Assembly: GCA_002391425.1 (NCBI GenBank)
Contig: DGEZ01000134.1
Span: forward strand, 1 to 18,448
Direction of reading: 5' to 3'
Source: Micrococcales bacterium UBA3913
GTDB lineage: Bacteria; Actinomycetota; Actinomycetes; Actinomycetales; Microbacteriaceae
Length of the DNA stretch: 18,448 bases
In this document: positions 7,218 through 15,574 of the stretch, piece by piece
Layout: every line of letters starts with the position of its first letter
Numbering within the stretch: the stretch's first letter is position 1
Translations under genes and position numbers: made by a program
The notes under the pieces: generated by a model
The model's database searches: none
What the model was told of the DNA's origin: nothing
What the model saw: only the letters and a program-made list of their open reading frames with translations

Positions 7218-8075
7218 ATGTTGCGTGTTGCGGTCCCCAATAAGGGGGTTCTCTCTGAGGTGGCCATCACGATGCTCCAGGAGGCGGGATACCTGACGCG
7301 TCGGGACAATCGCCAGCTGGTGCTGTTCGACAGTCACAACGATGTCGAGTTCTTTTACCTGCGTCCGCGGGACATCGCGACGTATGTCGGCAGTGGGGCG
7401 CTCGATGTGGGTATTACGGGCCGAGATTTGTTGCTGGACTCTCACTCGGATGCCACCGAGGTTGCTGTGCTGGAGTTCGGCGATTCGACGTTCCGCTTCG
7501 CCGGTCCGGTCGGGAAGTTCACGAGTATCGACGAGATCGCCGGCCTGCGTGTCGCAACGAGCTATGTTGGGCTGGTGTCGGACTTCCTGGACCGTCACGG
7601 CATCGAGGCGACGCTCATCAAGCTGGACGGCGCGGTGGAGTCCGCGATCAAGCTCGGGGTGGCGGATGTGATCGCGGATGTCGTGTCGACAGGGACCACG
7701 CTGCGCAATGCGGGCCTGGAGATTTTCGGTCCGGTGATTTTGGAATCCACGGCCATCCTGATCGGTTCCCCGCAGGCGACCCCGGATGGTACGCTGCGCG
7801 ATCAGGCGTTGAAGTTGTCCCGTCGGCTGCACGGCGTTCGGGTGGCCCGGCAGTACGTGCTGTTTGACTACGACATTCCCGCTGAGCACCTGGACGAAGC
7901 CGCGAAGATCACGCCGGGCTTGGAGTCGCCGACGGTGTCGCCGCTGGCAGATCCCGAGTGGCTCGCGGTGCGTGCCATGGTGCGCCGGGATGAGGCGAAC
8001 GACATCATGGACGCGCTCTACGAGGTGGGGGCACGAGCGATCCTGGTGAGCGCAATCACCGCTGCGAGAATCTAG
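7218..8075 (+). CDS. hisG: ATP phosphoribosyltransferase (long form)
   Basis: HisG condenses ATP with PRPP, the first and committed step of histidine synthesis. The 285-residue protein is the long form. The catalytic part spans roughly 1-208, with VPNKGVLSE near the start, GITGRDLLLD at 65-74 and the PRPP loop DVVSTGTTLRN at 154-164. The C-terminal domain of about 75 residues, including TPGLESPTVSPL at 232-243, is the ACT-like domain that binds histidine for feedback inhibition. It therefore does not need HisZ. The ATG at 7218 is 5 nt after the hisE stop, with GAGGAG (7201-7206) inside the end of hisE as the likely binding site. hisF follows 10 nt after the stop. Confidence 0.96.
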   Translation: MLRVAVPNKGVLSEVAITMLQEAGYLTRRDNRQLVLFDSHNDVEFFYLRPRDIATYVGSGALDVGITGRDLLLDSHSDATEVAVLEFGDSTFRFAGPVGKFTSIDEIAGLRVATSYVGLVSDFLDRHGIEATLIKLDGAVESAIKLGVADVIADVVSTGTTLRNAGLEIFGPVILESTAILIGSPQATPDGTLRDQALKLSRRLHGVRVARQYVLFDYDIPAEHLDEAAKITPGLESPTVSPLADPEWLAVRAMVRRDEANDIMDALYEVGARAILVSAITAARI

Positions 8076-8085
8076 GACGGACCCG

Positions 8086-8868
8086 ATGAGCGTCGCAATT
8101 CGCGTTATTCCCTGTTTGGACGTCGCGGCGGGTCGCGTCGTCAAGGGCGTGAACTTTCGGAACCTTCGGGACGCCGGAGACCCGGTCGCGCTCGCGGCGC
8201 GGTACTTCGCGGAGGGCGCGGACGAAGTGACGTTCCTCGATGTGACGGCGACCGTCGAGGGCAGGGACACGACCTATGACATGGTGCGTCGCACGGCAGA
8301 ACAGGTGTTCATCCCCCTGACTGTCGGTGGTGGCGTGCGCAGCGTCGAGGACGTGGCCAACCTGCTCGCCTCGGGTGCCGACAAGATCAGCGTGAACAGC
8401 GCCGCCATCGCGCGTCCGGAGCTGATCTCAGAAATTGCGGACTACTTCGGTGCTCAGGTGTGCGTCCTGTCCCTGGACATCACGCGCAGCGTGGACACCC
8501 CCTCGGGGTTCTGCGTGACCACCCATGGCGGGCGACGCAGGACGACGATTGACGCCCTGGAGTGGACCCGTCAAGCCATCGACCTAGGCGCAGGGGAGTT
8601 GCTGGTCAATTCGATTGACACCGATGGGGTGAAACTGGGCTTCGACATTGATCTGCTTCGGGCGATCCGGCCAATCTCGACCGTGCCGATGATCGCCTCG
8701 GGTGGGGCGGGGCGCGTGGAGCACTTCGTCGCGGCGGTGCGTGAGGGTGCGGATGCGGTGCTGGCTGCGAGCGTGTTCCACACCGGTGCCATATCAATCC
8801 GGGACGTGAAAGCCGCGATCGCGGAGGCGGGGTACCCGGTTCGAGAGGAGAGCCATGTCGGTCAGTAG
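8086..8868 (+). CDS. hisF: Imidazole glycerol phosphate synthase subunit HisF
   Basis: HisF is the cyclase subunit that, with ammonia from the glutaminase HisH, makes imidazole glycerol phosphate and AICAR (histidine step 5). The 260-residue TIM barrel starts with RVIPCLDV, with catalytic Asp12. It continues with GRVVKGVNF at 16-24, LTVGGGVRS at 78-86, the second catalytic Asp131 in LSLDITRS, and the phosphate-binding ASGGAG and AASVFH loops near the C-terminus. The loop after Asp131 differs from the more usual DARR and is shorter than in Mycobacterium; the active-site Asp is kept. hisH is not in the window, although HisF needs it. The 3' end overlaps hisI by 14 nt. Confidence 0.96.
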   Translation: MSVAIRVIPCLDVAAGRVVKGVNFRNLRDAGDPVALAARYFAEGADEVTFLDVTATVEGRDTTYDMVRRTAEQVFIPLTVGGGVRSVEDVANLLASGADKISVNSAAIARPELISEIADYFGAQVCVLSLDITRSVDTPSGFCVTTHGGRRRTTIDALEWTRQAIDLGAGELLVNSIDTDGVKLGFDIDLLRAIRPISTVPMIASGGAGRVEHFVAAVREGADAVLAASVFHTGAISIRDVKAAIAEAGYPVREESHVGQ

Positions 8869-9207
8869 CGCGGATGTGCGCTTCCCCCCGGACGGAGGGC
8901 TGCTGCCGGTTGTCGTGCAGGAGGCATCCACCGGAGAGGTTCTCATGCTCGCCTGGATGGATCGCACGGCGCTGGAGCGCACCCTCGCGGAGGGGCGAAC
9001 GGTGTTCTGGTCGCGCTCCCGACGCGAATACTGGGCCAAGGGCGAGACGTCAGGGCACATCCAGCGTGTCGTCGACGTGGCGACGGACTGTGACGGGGAC
9101 GCGATTCTCGTCCGAGTAGAGCAGACCGGTGCAGCCTGCCACACGGGCACGCACAGCTGCTTTGACACGAGACAGCTCTGGCCGGTCCCAGGTGAGGGGA
9201 GTGTGCA

Positions 9208-9211
<4 letters not shown>
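8855..9211 (+). CDS. hisI: Phosphoribosyl-AMP cyclohydrolase
   Basis: HisI opens the adenine ring of phosphoribosyl-AMP, histidine step 3. The 118-residue protein carries all family motifs: MLAWMD at 31-36, FWSRSRREYWAKGETSGH at 51-68, the metal-binding D-C-D-x-D (Asp78, Cys79, Asp80, Asp82) and the zinc cysteines in ACHTGTHSCF (Cys95, Cys102). It is the stand-alone form. The ATG lies inside the end of hisF behind GAGAGGAGA, and the stop overlaps the trpE GTG (GTGA). This makes it the physical hinge between the histidine and tryptophan genes. Confidence 0.96.
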
Positions 9212-10741
<1,530 letters not shown>

Positions 10742-10755
<14 letters not shown>

Positions 10756-11311
10756 CCGCGGGCGCCTGCTCCCGCTCGCTGCTGCGGTCGCCCTCGTCGA
10801 GCTGGGTGCCGCCACGCAGACGTGGGTGGCGGCGAGCACCGAGGCTGGGACGAGTATTGCTGGTACGGGCTCGGATATCGTCGCGGTGGTGCCCGCGCTG
10901 TGTATGGCGGTGCTCGCCGTGGTGGCGGCATCGAGTCTTGCCGCCCGATGGTCGGCACGGGTGCTGGGTGCGGTGCACGGGCTGCTCGCCGTGCTCCTCG
11001 CGGTCGTGATACTCCGGTGTGCGGCGAACCCGCTCGACGCGATATCGGCTCTGGTGTCCCAGACCACGGGGGTTGCCGGCCAGGACGGCGTGCGGGACCT
11101 CGTCACGGGCGTGAGCGTGACGGCCTGGCTGTGGGTAACGTTCGGCGGAAGCATCGTGTCGGGGGTGCTCGGCGTGGTGCAGATCTGGGCGTCGGGTCGG
11201 TGGACGACGCGGTCCCGGCACGAGGTGGCGGCACGCGGCCAGGTCACCGCCGAGCCAGCAGAGACGTGGGATTCCCTCAGTAGGGGATCTGACCCGACAA
11301 TGGAGTCCTGA
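10742..11311 (+). CDS. Trp biosynthesis-associated membrane protein
   Basis: This 189-residue membrane protein matches, by position and pattern, the family found next to trp genes in many actinobacteria (TIGR02234 / Trp_oprn_chp). Its function is unknown. Four hydrophobic stretches are visible at about 8-28, 46-68, 72-93 and 122-150. A cytoplasmic-looking tail ends in the motif WDSLSRGSDPT (176-186), which I recognise as the conserved end of this family. The ATG lies within the last codons of trpE (14-nt overlap) without a strong ribosome binding site, suggesting coupled translation. Its fixed place behind trpE suggests a role in tryptophan metabolism, such as transport of the amino acid or an intermediate, but nothing in the sequence proves this. 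Confidence 0.85.
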
Positions 11312-11318
11312 CTGGCCG

Positions 11319-11346
11319 TAGAATGGGCAGGGACTGAGACGAGGAG
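11319..11346 (+). promoter_or_regulatory. Candidate promoter and RBS in front of the HGxxPAAW gene and trpCBA
   Basis: TAGAAT at 11319-11324 is a good -10 box. The best -35-like match is CCGACA at 11294-11299, with a long 19-nt spacer. A strong ribosome binding site GAGGAG (11341-11346) is 8 nt before the ATG at 11355. The element sits in the only gap (43 nt) inside the trp block, so it could express trpCBA separately from his-trpE. Confidence 0.45.
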
Positions 11347-11354
11347 TACGACTG

Positions 11355-11594
11355 ATGAATGATGTGACGGGGTATTCGCCTGAGACCAGCCATGGGCACT
11401 CTCCCGCCGCGTGGACCGCGGTGGTCGTCATGCTCGTGGGCTTCACTCTGGGGACATTCTTCTTCACTACAAATCAGCCGGTCGGCGTGTGGATATCGGT
11501 GGCCGTGATCGTGCTGGGGCTCGTTGCCGGTTGGGTGATGGCAAAGCTGGGGTACGGGGTGCGCGGGCCGAAGTATCAGCCCAAGGAACACTGA
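11355..11594 (+). CDS. HGxxPAAW small membrane protein (DUF6704-like)
   Basis: A 79-residue protein with the motif HGHSPAAW at 13-20 directly before the first of two hydrophobic segments (about 19-38 and 45-65), and a short basic tail GVRGPKYQPKEH. The motif names the actinobacterial HGxxPAAW family, which is typically found between the trp membrane protein and trpC; its function is unknown. A two-pass membrane topology with both ends on the same side is likely. trpC starts 2 nt after the stop, with AAGGAA in the end of this gene serving as its binding site, so the two are co-translated. A link to tryptophan synthesis is inferred only from the location. Confidence 0.88.
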   Translation: MNDVTGYSPETSHGHSPAAWTAVVVMLVGFTLGTFFFTTNQPVGVWISVAVIVLGLVAGWVMAKLGYGVRGPKYQPKEH

Positions 11595-11596
11595 TC

Positions 11597-12376
11597 GTGT
11601 CCATTCTGGAAGAACTCGTCGCGGGCGCCGTGGCGGATGCGCACACCCGGATGCGCGAGGTTCCCCTGGCGGATCTCGAGCGTGACATTGAGGCTGCACC
11701 GGCTGCGGTGGATGCTGTCGCTGCGTTGCGCCGCTCGGATGCGGTGAACGTCATCGCGGAGATCAAACGGGCCAGCCCATCGCGCGGTCCGATCGCCCCT
11801 ATTGAGGACCCCGCGGCGCTGGCCCGCACCTATGCATCCGCGGGCGCATCCGCTGTCTCCGTGCTCACGGAGGGACGCCGTTTTCGGGGCAGTCTCGACG
11901 ATCTGCGGGCCGTGCGGCGCGCTGTTGATCTACCCCTGATCCGCAAGGACTTCCTCGTGGACGAGTACCAGGTGATGGAGGCAAGGGCCGCGGGGGCGGA
12001 CTTCATCCTGCTCATCGTCGCGGCGCTGGAGCAGCGCCAACTGTCTCGTCTGCGTGAGCGTGCCCGTGCGTTGGGCATGTCGGCCCTCGTTGAAGCGCAC
12101 AATGTGGACGAGGTGGCCCGTGCGGTGGATGCGGGCGCCGAGATCATCGGGGTGAACGCGCGGAACCTGCACGATTTCAGCCTGGACACCGATGTGTTCG
12201 GGAGTATGGTCGACCGGATCCCGGACGGCGTTGTCAAGGTGGCCGAGTCTGCGGTGAAGTCGGTAGCCGATGTTCAGAAGTACCGCGCCGCAGGTGCGGA
12301 TGCTGTGTTGGTGGGGGAGGCCCTGGTGTCCGGGGACGCCCGCAGCCTCCTGGCTCAGTTCCGTCGAGTCAGTTGA
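11597..12376 (+). CDS. trpC: Indole-3-glycerol phosphate synthase
   Basis: TrpC closes the indole ring: CdRP to indole-3-glycerol phosphate with loss of CO2 and water. The 259-residue monofunctional TIM barrel has the catalytic residues in place: Glu55 and Lys57 in VIAEIKRASPSRG, Lys117 in LIRKDFLVDEYQ, Glu166 in LVEAH, Asn187 in IGVNARNL and Glu217 in VAESAV. The frame is open back to 11411, but the GTG at 11597 is chosen: it follows the preceding stop by 2 nt, and its product VSILEELVAGAVADA matches actinobacterial TrpC N-termini. No TrpF domain is fused, so the PRA isomerase step must come from elsewhere (PriA in most actinobacteria). Confidence 0.95.
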   Translation: MSILEELVAGAVADAHTRMREVPLADLERDIEAAPAAVDAVAALRRSDAVNVIAEIKRASPSRGPIAPIEDPAALARTYASAGASAVSVLTEGRRFRGSLDDLRAVRRAVDLPLIRKDFLVDEYQVMEARAAGADFILLIVAALEQRQLSRLRERARALGMSALVEAHNVDEVARAVDAGAEIIGVNARNLHDFSLDTDVFGSMVDRIPDGVVKVAESAVKSVADVQKYRAAGADAVLVGEALVSGDARSLLAQFRRVS

Positions 12377-12392
12377 CCAGAGAGTAGGAAAC

Positions 12393-13643
12393 GTGACCGA
12401 GAAGACGCATCTCAGAGATGCACACGGGCCGTTCTTCGGAGCGACCGAGACGTTTACAGGCTTCGGGGGACGGTATGTCCCCGAGTCCCTGATCGCGACG
12501 CTTGACGAGCTGACCGAGGAGTTCGAGAAGGCACGCCGGGACCCGGAGTTCGTCGCGGAGTTGCAGGCCCTGCAGCGCGAATACACGGGTCGGCCCTCGC
12601 TGCTGACGCGGGTGAAGCGGTTTGCCGAGCATGCCGGCGGCGCGCGCATCTACCTAAAGCGCGAGGACCTCAACCACACCGGCAGCCACAAGATCAACAA
12701 CGTTCTGGGCCAGGCGCTCGTGGCCAGGCGGCTCGGCAAGACGCGACTGATTGCGGAAACCGGTGCCGGTCAGCACGGGGTGGCCACCGCTACCGCCGCA
12801 GCGCTGTTCGGGATGGACTGCACCATCTACATGGGAGAGGTCGACACGGAGCGTCAGGCGCTGAACGTGGCCAGGATGCGCCTGCTCGGCGCCGAGGTCG
12901 TCTCTGTCACCTCCGGGTCGCGTACGCTCAAGGACGCGATCAACGAGGGGATGCGCGACTGGGTGGCGCACACGGCGAACACGCACTACCTGATGGGCAC
13001 GGTGGCCGGGCCCCACCCGTTCCCCGAAATGGTTCGGGAATTCCATCGCGTGATCGGCGAGGAGGCGAAGGAGCAGGTGCTGGCCGCAGAGGGACGCCTT
13101 CCCGATGCGGTGGTCGCCTGTGTCGGCGGGGGGTCGAATGCGATGGGCCTGTTCCATGCGTTCCTCGACGATCCGGAGGTGCGCCTGGTCGGCTGTGAGG
13201 CAGGCGGCCTGGGAGCGGACACTGATAAGCATGCGGCGACGCTGACGAAGGGCTCGATCGGTATGCTGCACGGGGCGAAGAGCTTCATGCTGCAGGACTC
13301 CGATGGGCAGACGATCGAAAGCCACTCGATCTCGGCGGGCCTGGACTACCCGGGCGTCGGTCCGGAGCATTCCTGGTTGAAGTCGATCGGCCGGGCAGAC
13401 TATTGGCCGGTGACGGATGCGGAGGCGATGGAGGCGTTCCGCCTGCTGTGCCGCACCGAGGGGATTATCCCCGCGATCGAGTCGTCGCATGCCCTAGCTG
13501 GGGCTCTTCGACTGGGGGAGGAGCTCGGTCCGGACGGGCTGATCATCGTCTCCCTCTCTGGCCGCGGAGACAAGGATATGCACACGGCCGCAACCTACTT
13601 CGGGCTGATCGGCGAGGGTGAGGGAGACAGCTATGTCGGGTGA
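12393..13643 (+). CDS. trpB: Tryptophan synthase beta chain
   Basis: TrpB condenses indole, channelled from TrpA, with serine to form tryptophan, using PLP. The 416-residue protein is the TrpB1 type that pairs with TrpA. The PLP lysine is Lys100 in NHTGSHKINN, the catalytic Glu122 lies in ETGAGQHGVA, and the PLP-phosphate loop GGGSNA is at about 244-249. The frame is open upstream to 12270, but that part overlaps trpC. GTG 12393 gives the family N-terminus and has a modest AGGA 3 nt away. It starts 16 nt after trpC. The end overlaps trpA by 11 nt. Confidence 0.96.
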   Translation: MTEKTHLRDAHGPFFGATETFTGFGGRYVPESLIATLDELTEEFEKARRDPEFVAELQALQREYTGRPSLLTRVKRFAEHAGGARIYLKREDLNHTGSHKINNVLGQALVARRLGKTRLIAETGAGQHGVATATAAALFGMDCTIYMGEVDTERQALNVARMRLLGAEVVSVTSGSRTLKDAINEGMRDWVAHTANTHYLMGTVAGPHPFPEMVREFHRVIGEEAKEQVLAAEGRLPDAVVACVGGGSNAMGLFHAFLDDPEVRLVGCEAGGLGADTDKHAATLTKGSIGMLHGAKSFMLQDSDGQTIESHSISAGLDYPGVGPEHSWLKSIGRADYWPVTDAEAMEAFRLLCRTEGIIPAIESSHALAGALRLGEELGPDGLIIVSLSGRGDKDMHTAATYFGLIGEGEGDSYVG

Positions 13644-14436
13644 GACGGCCAATAGGCGCAGCGTCGAGGAGACGATACGCGCCAACCAGGCAGCAGGGCG
13701 GGGCACACTCATCGGGTATCTCCCGATCGGCTTCCCGACGGTAGACGCCTCCGTGGAGGCGGCGATCGCAATCGTCGAGGCGGGCGTGGATGTGCTGGAG
13801 CTGGGCATCCCCTATTCCGACCCGGTCATGGATGGCCCGGTCATCCAGCGGGCCACGACCACGGCCTTAGCAGGGGGTGTGCGCATTGCGGACGCTTTCG
13901 ACGTTGTCCATCGGGTGACGAGCGCGGTGTCCGCACCCGCCCTGGTGATGACGTACTACAACCCCGTCTTCCACCACGGCGTGGAGCGGTTCGCGCAGGA
14001 GCTTGCGGCGGCCGACGGTGCTGGGCTGATCACCCCTGACCTCATCCCAGACGATCCGGAGCAGTGGATCGCGGCATCTGAGGAGGCTGGGCTGGAGCGC
14101 GTGTTCCTGGCAGCGCCGTCGTCCTCCGATGAGCGTCTCGGGATGATCTCGGCGGCATCGCGCGGGTTCGTCTACGTGGTCTCCACCATGGGGATTACTG
14201 GCGAGCGTGCCGAGGTCGATGCGGCGGCGCGGAAACTCGTCTCGCGGTTGCGGGGTGTGACGGACAAGCCCCTGTGCGTGGGCATCGGCATTTCGACGCC
14301 GGATCAGGTGCGTGAGGTCAACGCCTACGCCGATGGCGCCATCGTCGGATCGGCACTGGTCTCCGCTCTCGCAGAGGGGGGAGTGGCGGCCGTGGCAGAC
14401 ACGGCCGCGCACCTGGCCCAGGGAAAGTCGGCCTGA
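13633..14436 (+). CDS. trpA: Tryptophan synthase alpha chain
   Basis: TrpA cleaves indole-3-glycerol phosphate to glyceraldehyde-3-phosphate and indole, which passes to TrpB. The 267-residue TIM barrel has the catalytic Glu56 in VLELGIPYSDP and Asp67 in PVMDGP, then a phosphate-binding GIGIS near 218. The ATG at 13633 is preferred over an in-frame GTG at 13618 because AGGGAG (13621-13626) is spaced correctly for it and it overlaps the trpB stop by 11 nt, a usual coupling for subunits needed in equal amounts. Codon 79 is TTA, rare in a genome this G+C-rich. Confidence 0.96.
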   Translation: MSGETANRRSVEETIRANQAAGRGTLIGYLPIGFPTVDASVEAAIAIVEAGVDVLELGIPYSDPVMDGPVIQRATTTALAGGVRIADAFDVVHRVTSAVSAPALVMTYYNPVFHHGVERFAQELAAADGAGLITPDLIPDDPEQWIAASEEAGLERVFLAAPSSSDERLGMISAASRGFVYVVSTMGITGERAEVDAAARKLVSRLRGVTDKPLCVGIGISTPDQVREVNAYADGAIVGSALVSALAEGGVAAVADTAAHLAQGKSA

Positions 14437-14443
14437 CCCGCAC

Positions 14444-14449
14444 TAGGAT
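14444..14449 (+). promoter_or_regulatory. Candidate -10 box upstream of lgt
   Basis: TAGGAT, 7 nt after the trpA stop and 40 nt before the lgt ATG, fits the actinobacterial TANNNT -10 pattern. No -35 is recognisable. It would let lgt, an essential envelope gene in many bacteria, be expressed independently of tryptophan supply. Confidence 0.35.
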
Positions 14450-14489
14450 GTTCCTGTTCTCCGCGAACACTTTCTGAGAGAGGCTCACC

Positions 14490-15455
14490 ATGTTTGCTCC
14501 TGCGAGTATCCCGACGCCGGACTGGAACGGTTTCACCATCGGACCGTTTGAGATTCGCGCCTATGCCCTGTGCATCCTGGTGGGTATCGCTCTAGCGATC
14601 TGGATCACCGGTGCGCGGCTCAAGCGCCGGGGAGTGGACCCGGGAATCGCGATTGACGCCGCGCTGTGGGCGGTGCCCCTGGGCATTATCGCCGCGCGGC
14701 TGTACCACGTGCTCACGCATCCGGGCGACTACTTCTATGCGGGTGCGGACCTGTGGGAGATCGTGCGCATCTGGGATGGCGGGATCGCGATTTTCGGATC
14801 CATCCTGGGCGGCCTGGTGGGCATCTGGATCGCCACGAGAATCGCGGGCGTCCGGTTCTCGGCCTTCATCGACGCTCTGGCCCCGGGGATGCTGGTCGCC
14901 CAGGGGATCGGGCGGCTGGGCAACTGGTTCAACGGGGAGCTCTTCGGCGTGCCCACTGATCTGCCGTGGGGGCTTGAGATTCCCACCACGAATGCGGCAT
15001 TCCCGCACGGCCTTCCGGACACGACGCTCTTCCACCCGCTTTTCCTCTACGAGATGATCTGGGACCTGCTCGGTGCAGCGGTGCTGCTGTGGGCATCCCG
15101 CAAGTTCCTGCTGCAGTGGGGGAGGGTCTTCGCCCTGTACGCGATGTGGTACGGCGTCGGCCGGTTCTGGCTGGAGGGGATCCGCATTGACCCCACACAG
15201 CTTGTGCTGGGCATCCAGTTCAACCAGCTTGTCGCCGGTGTTTTCGCGCTGTTCGGTCTCGTACTGTTCCTCTGGCTGGGGCGTCGGCACCCCGGTCTGG
15301 AACCCAGCGCGTACCTTCCGGGGCGTGCGCCGGTCCCTTCCGATGAGGACGCGGGCGAGTCTGATCAGGCGTCGGATTCTGGATCGGGCCCCGCGTCGGC
15401 GGCGGTCGATGATGGGCCCGAGCATGTAGAATCGGAGAACGCGTCATCGAAATAA
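14490..15455 (+). CDS. lgt: Prolipoprotein diacylglyceryl transferase
   Basis: Lgt transfers diacylglycerol from phosphatidylglycerol to the lipobox cysteine of prolipoproteins, the first step of lipoprotein maturation in the membrane. The 321-residue protein has about seven hydrophobic segments. The Lgt signature GRLGNWFNGELFG is at 141-153 with the essential arginine, and HPLFLYE is at 182-188. The tail from about 283 is hydrophilic, rich in Asp, Glu, Ser and Ala (PSDEDAGESDQASDSGSG and on), as in other actinobacterial Lgt proteins with variable C-termini. GAGAGG precedes the ATG. The position between trpA and gltB recurs in actinobacteria. A TAGAAT box overlaps the end of this gene (see the gltB leader). 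Confidence 0.96.
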   Translation: MFAPASIPTPDWNGFTIGPFEIRAYALCILVGIALAIWITGARLKRRGVDPGIAIDAALWAVPLGIIAARLYHVLTHPGDYFYAGADLWEIVRIWDGGIAIFGSILGGLVGIWIATRIAGVRFSAFIDALAPGMLVAQGIGRLGNWFNGELFGVPTDLPWGLEIPTTNAAFPHGLPDTTLFHPLFLYEMIWDLLGAAVLLWASRKFLLQWGRVFALYAMWYGVGRFWLEGIRIDPTQLVLGIQFNQLVAGVFALFGLVLFLWLGRRHPGLEPSAYLPGRAPVPSDEDAGESDQASDSGSGPASAAVDDGPEHVESENASSK

Positions 15456-15574
15456 ACCAGGTGTGGCCGCCACAAGCGGATACCGGTTGCTGATGCGCCG
15501 CGCCCGTGACCGGGTGTGGGACTGATCCGTCGGACAGAGCCGTCCGAAACCTTTGACGAGAGTGAGGGAGTTTC
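15427..15574 (+). promoter_or_regulatory. gltB leader with candidate -10 and two inverted repeats
   Basis: A -10-like TAGAAT (15427-15432) lies in the last codons of lgt. Just after the lgt stop is a perfect 13-bp palindrome, TGTGGC-C-GCCACA (15462-15474). A second inverted repeat, TCGGAC (15530-15535) and GTCCGA (15542-15547), forms a 6-bp stem with a 6-nt loop. The ribosome binding site GAGGGAG (15564-15570) precedes the GTG at 15575. The 119-nt gap is the longest between same-strand genes here, which suggests that gltB has its own control. The regulator is unknown. Confidence 0.4.

Noticed and set aside
7146..8270. A 374-codon minus-strand frame opposite hisG
   Set aside because: It is antisense to hisG, which has all catalytic motifs; the product resembles no family and is explained by codon bias.
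12270..12392. Extended upstream start for trpB (and similarly 11411-11596 for trpC)
   Set aside because: The extensions lie in the preceding genes out of frame, and the internal GTG starts give the family N-termini.
13867..13869. TTA leucine codon in trpA as a bldA-type regulatory switch
   Set aside because: A single rare codon in a biosynthetic gene is weak evidence, and bldA control is a Streptomyces trait not expected in this group.
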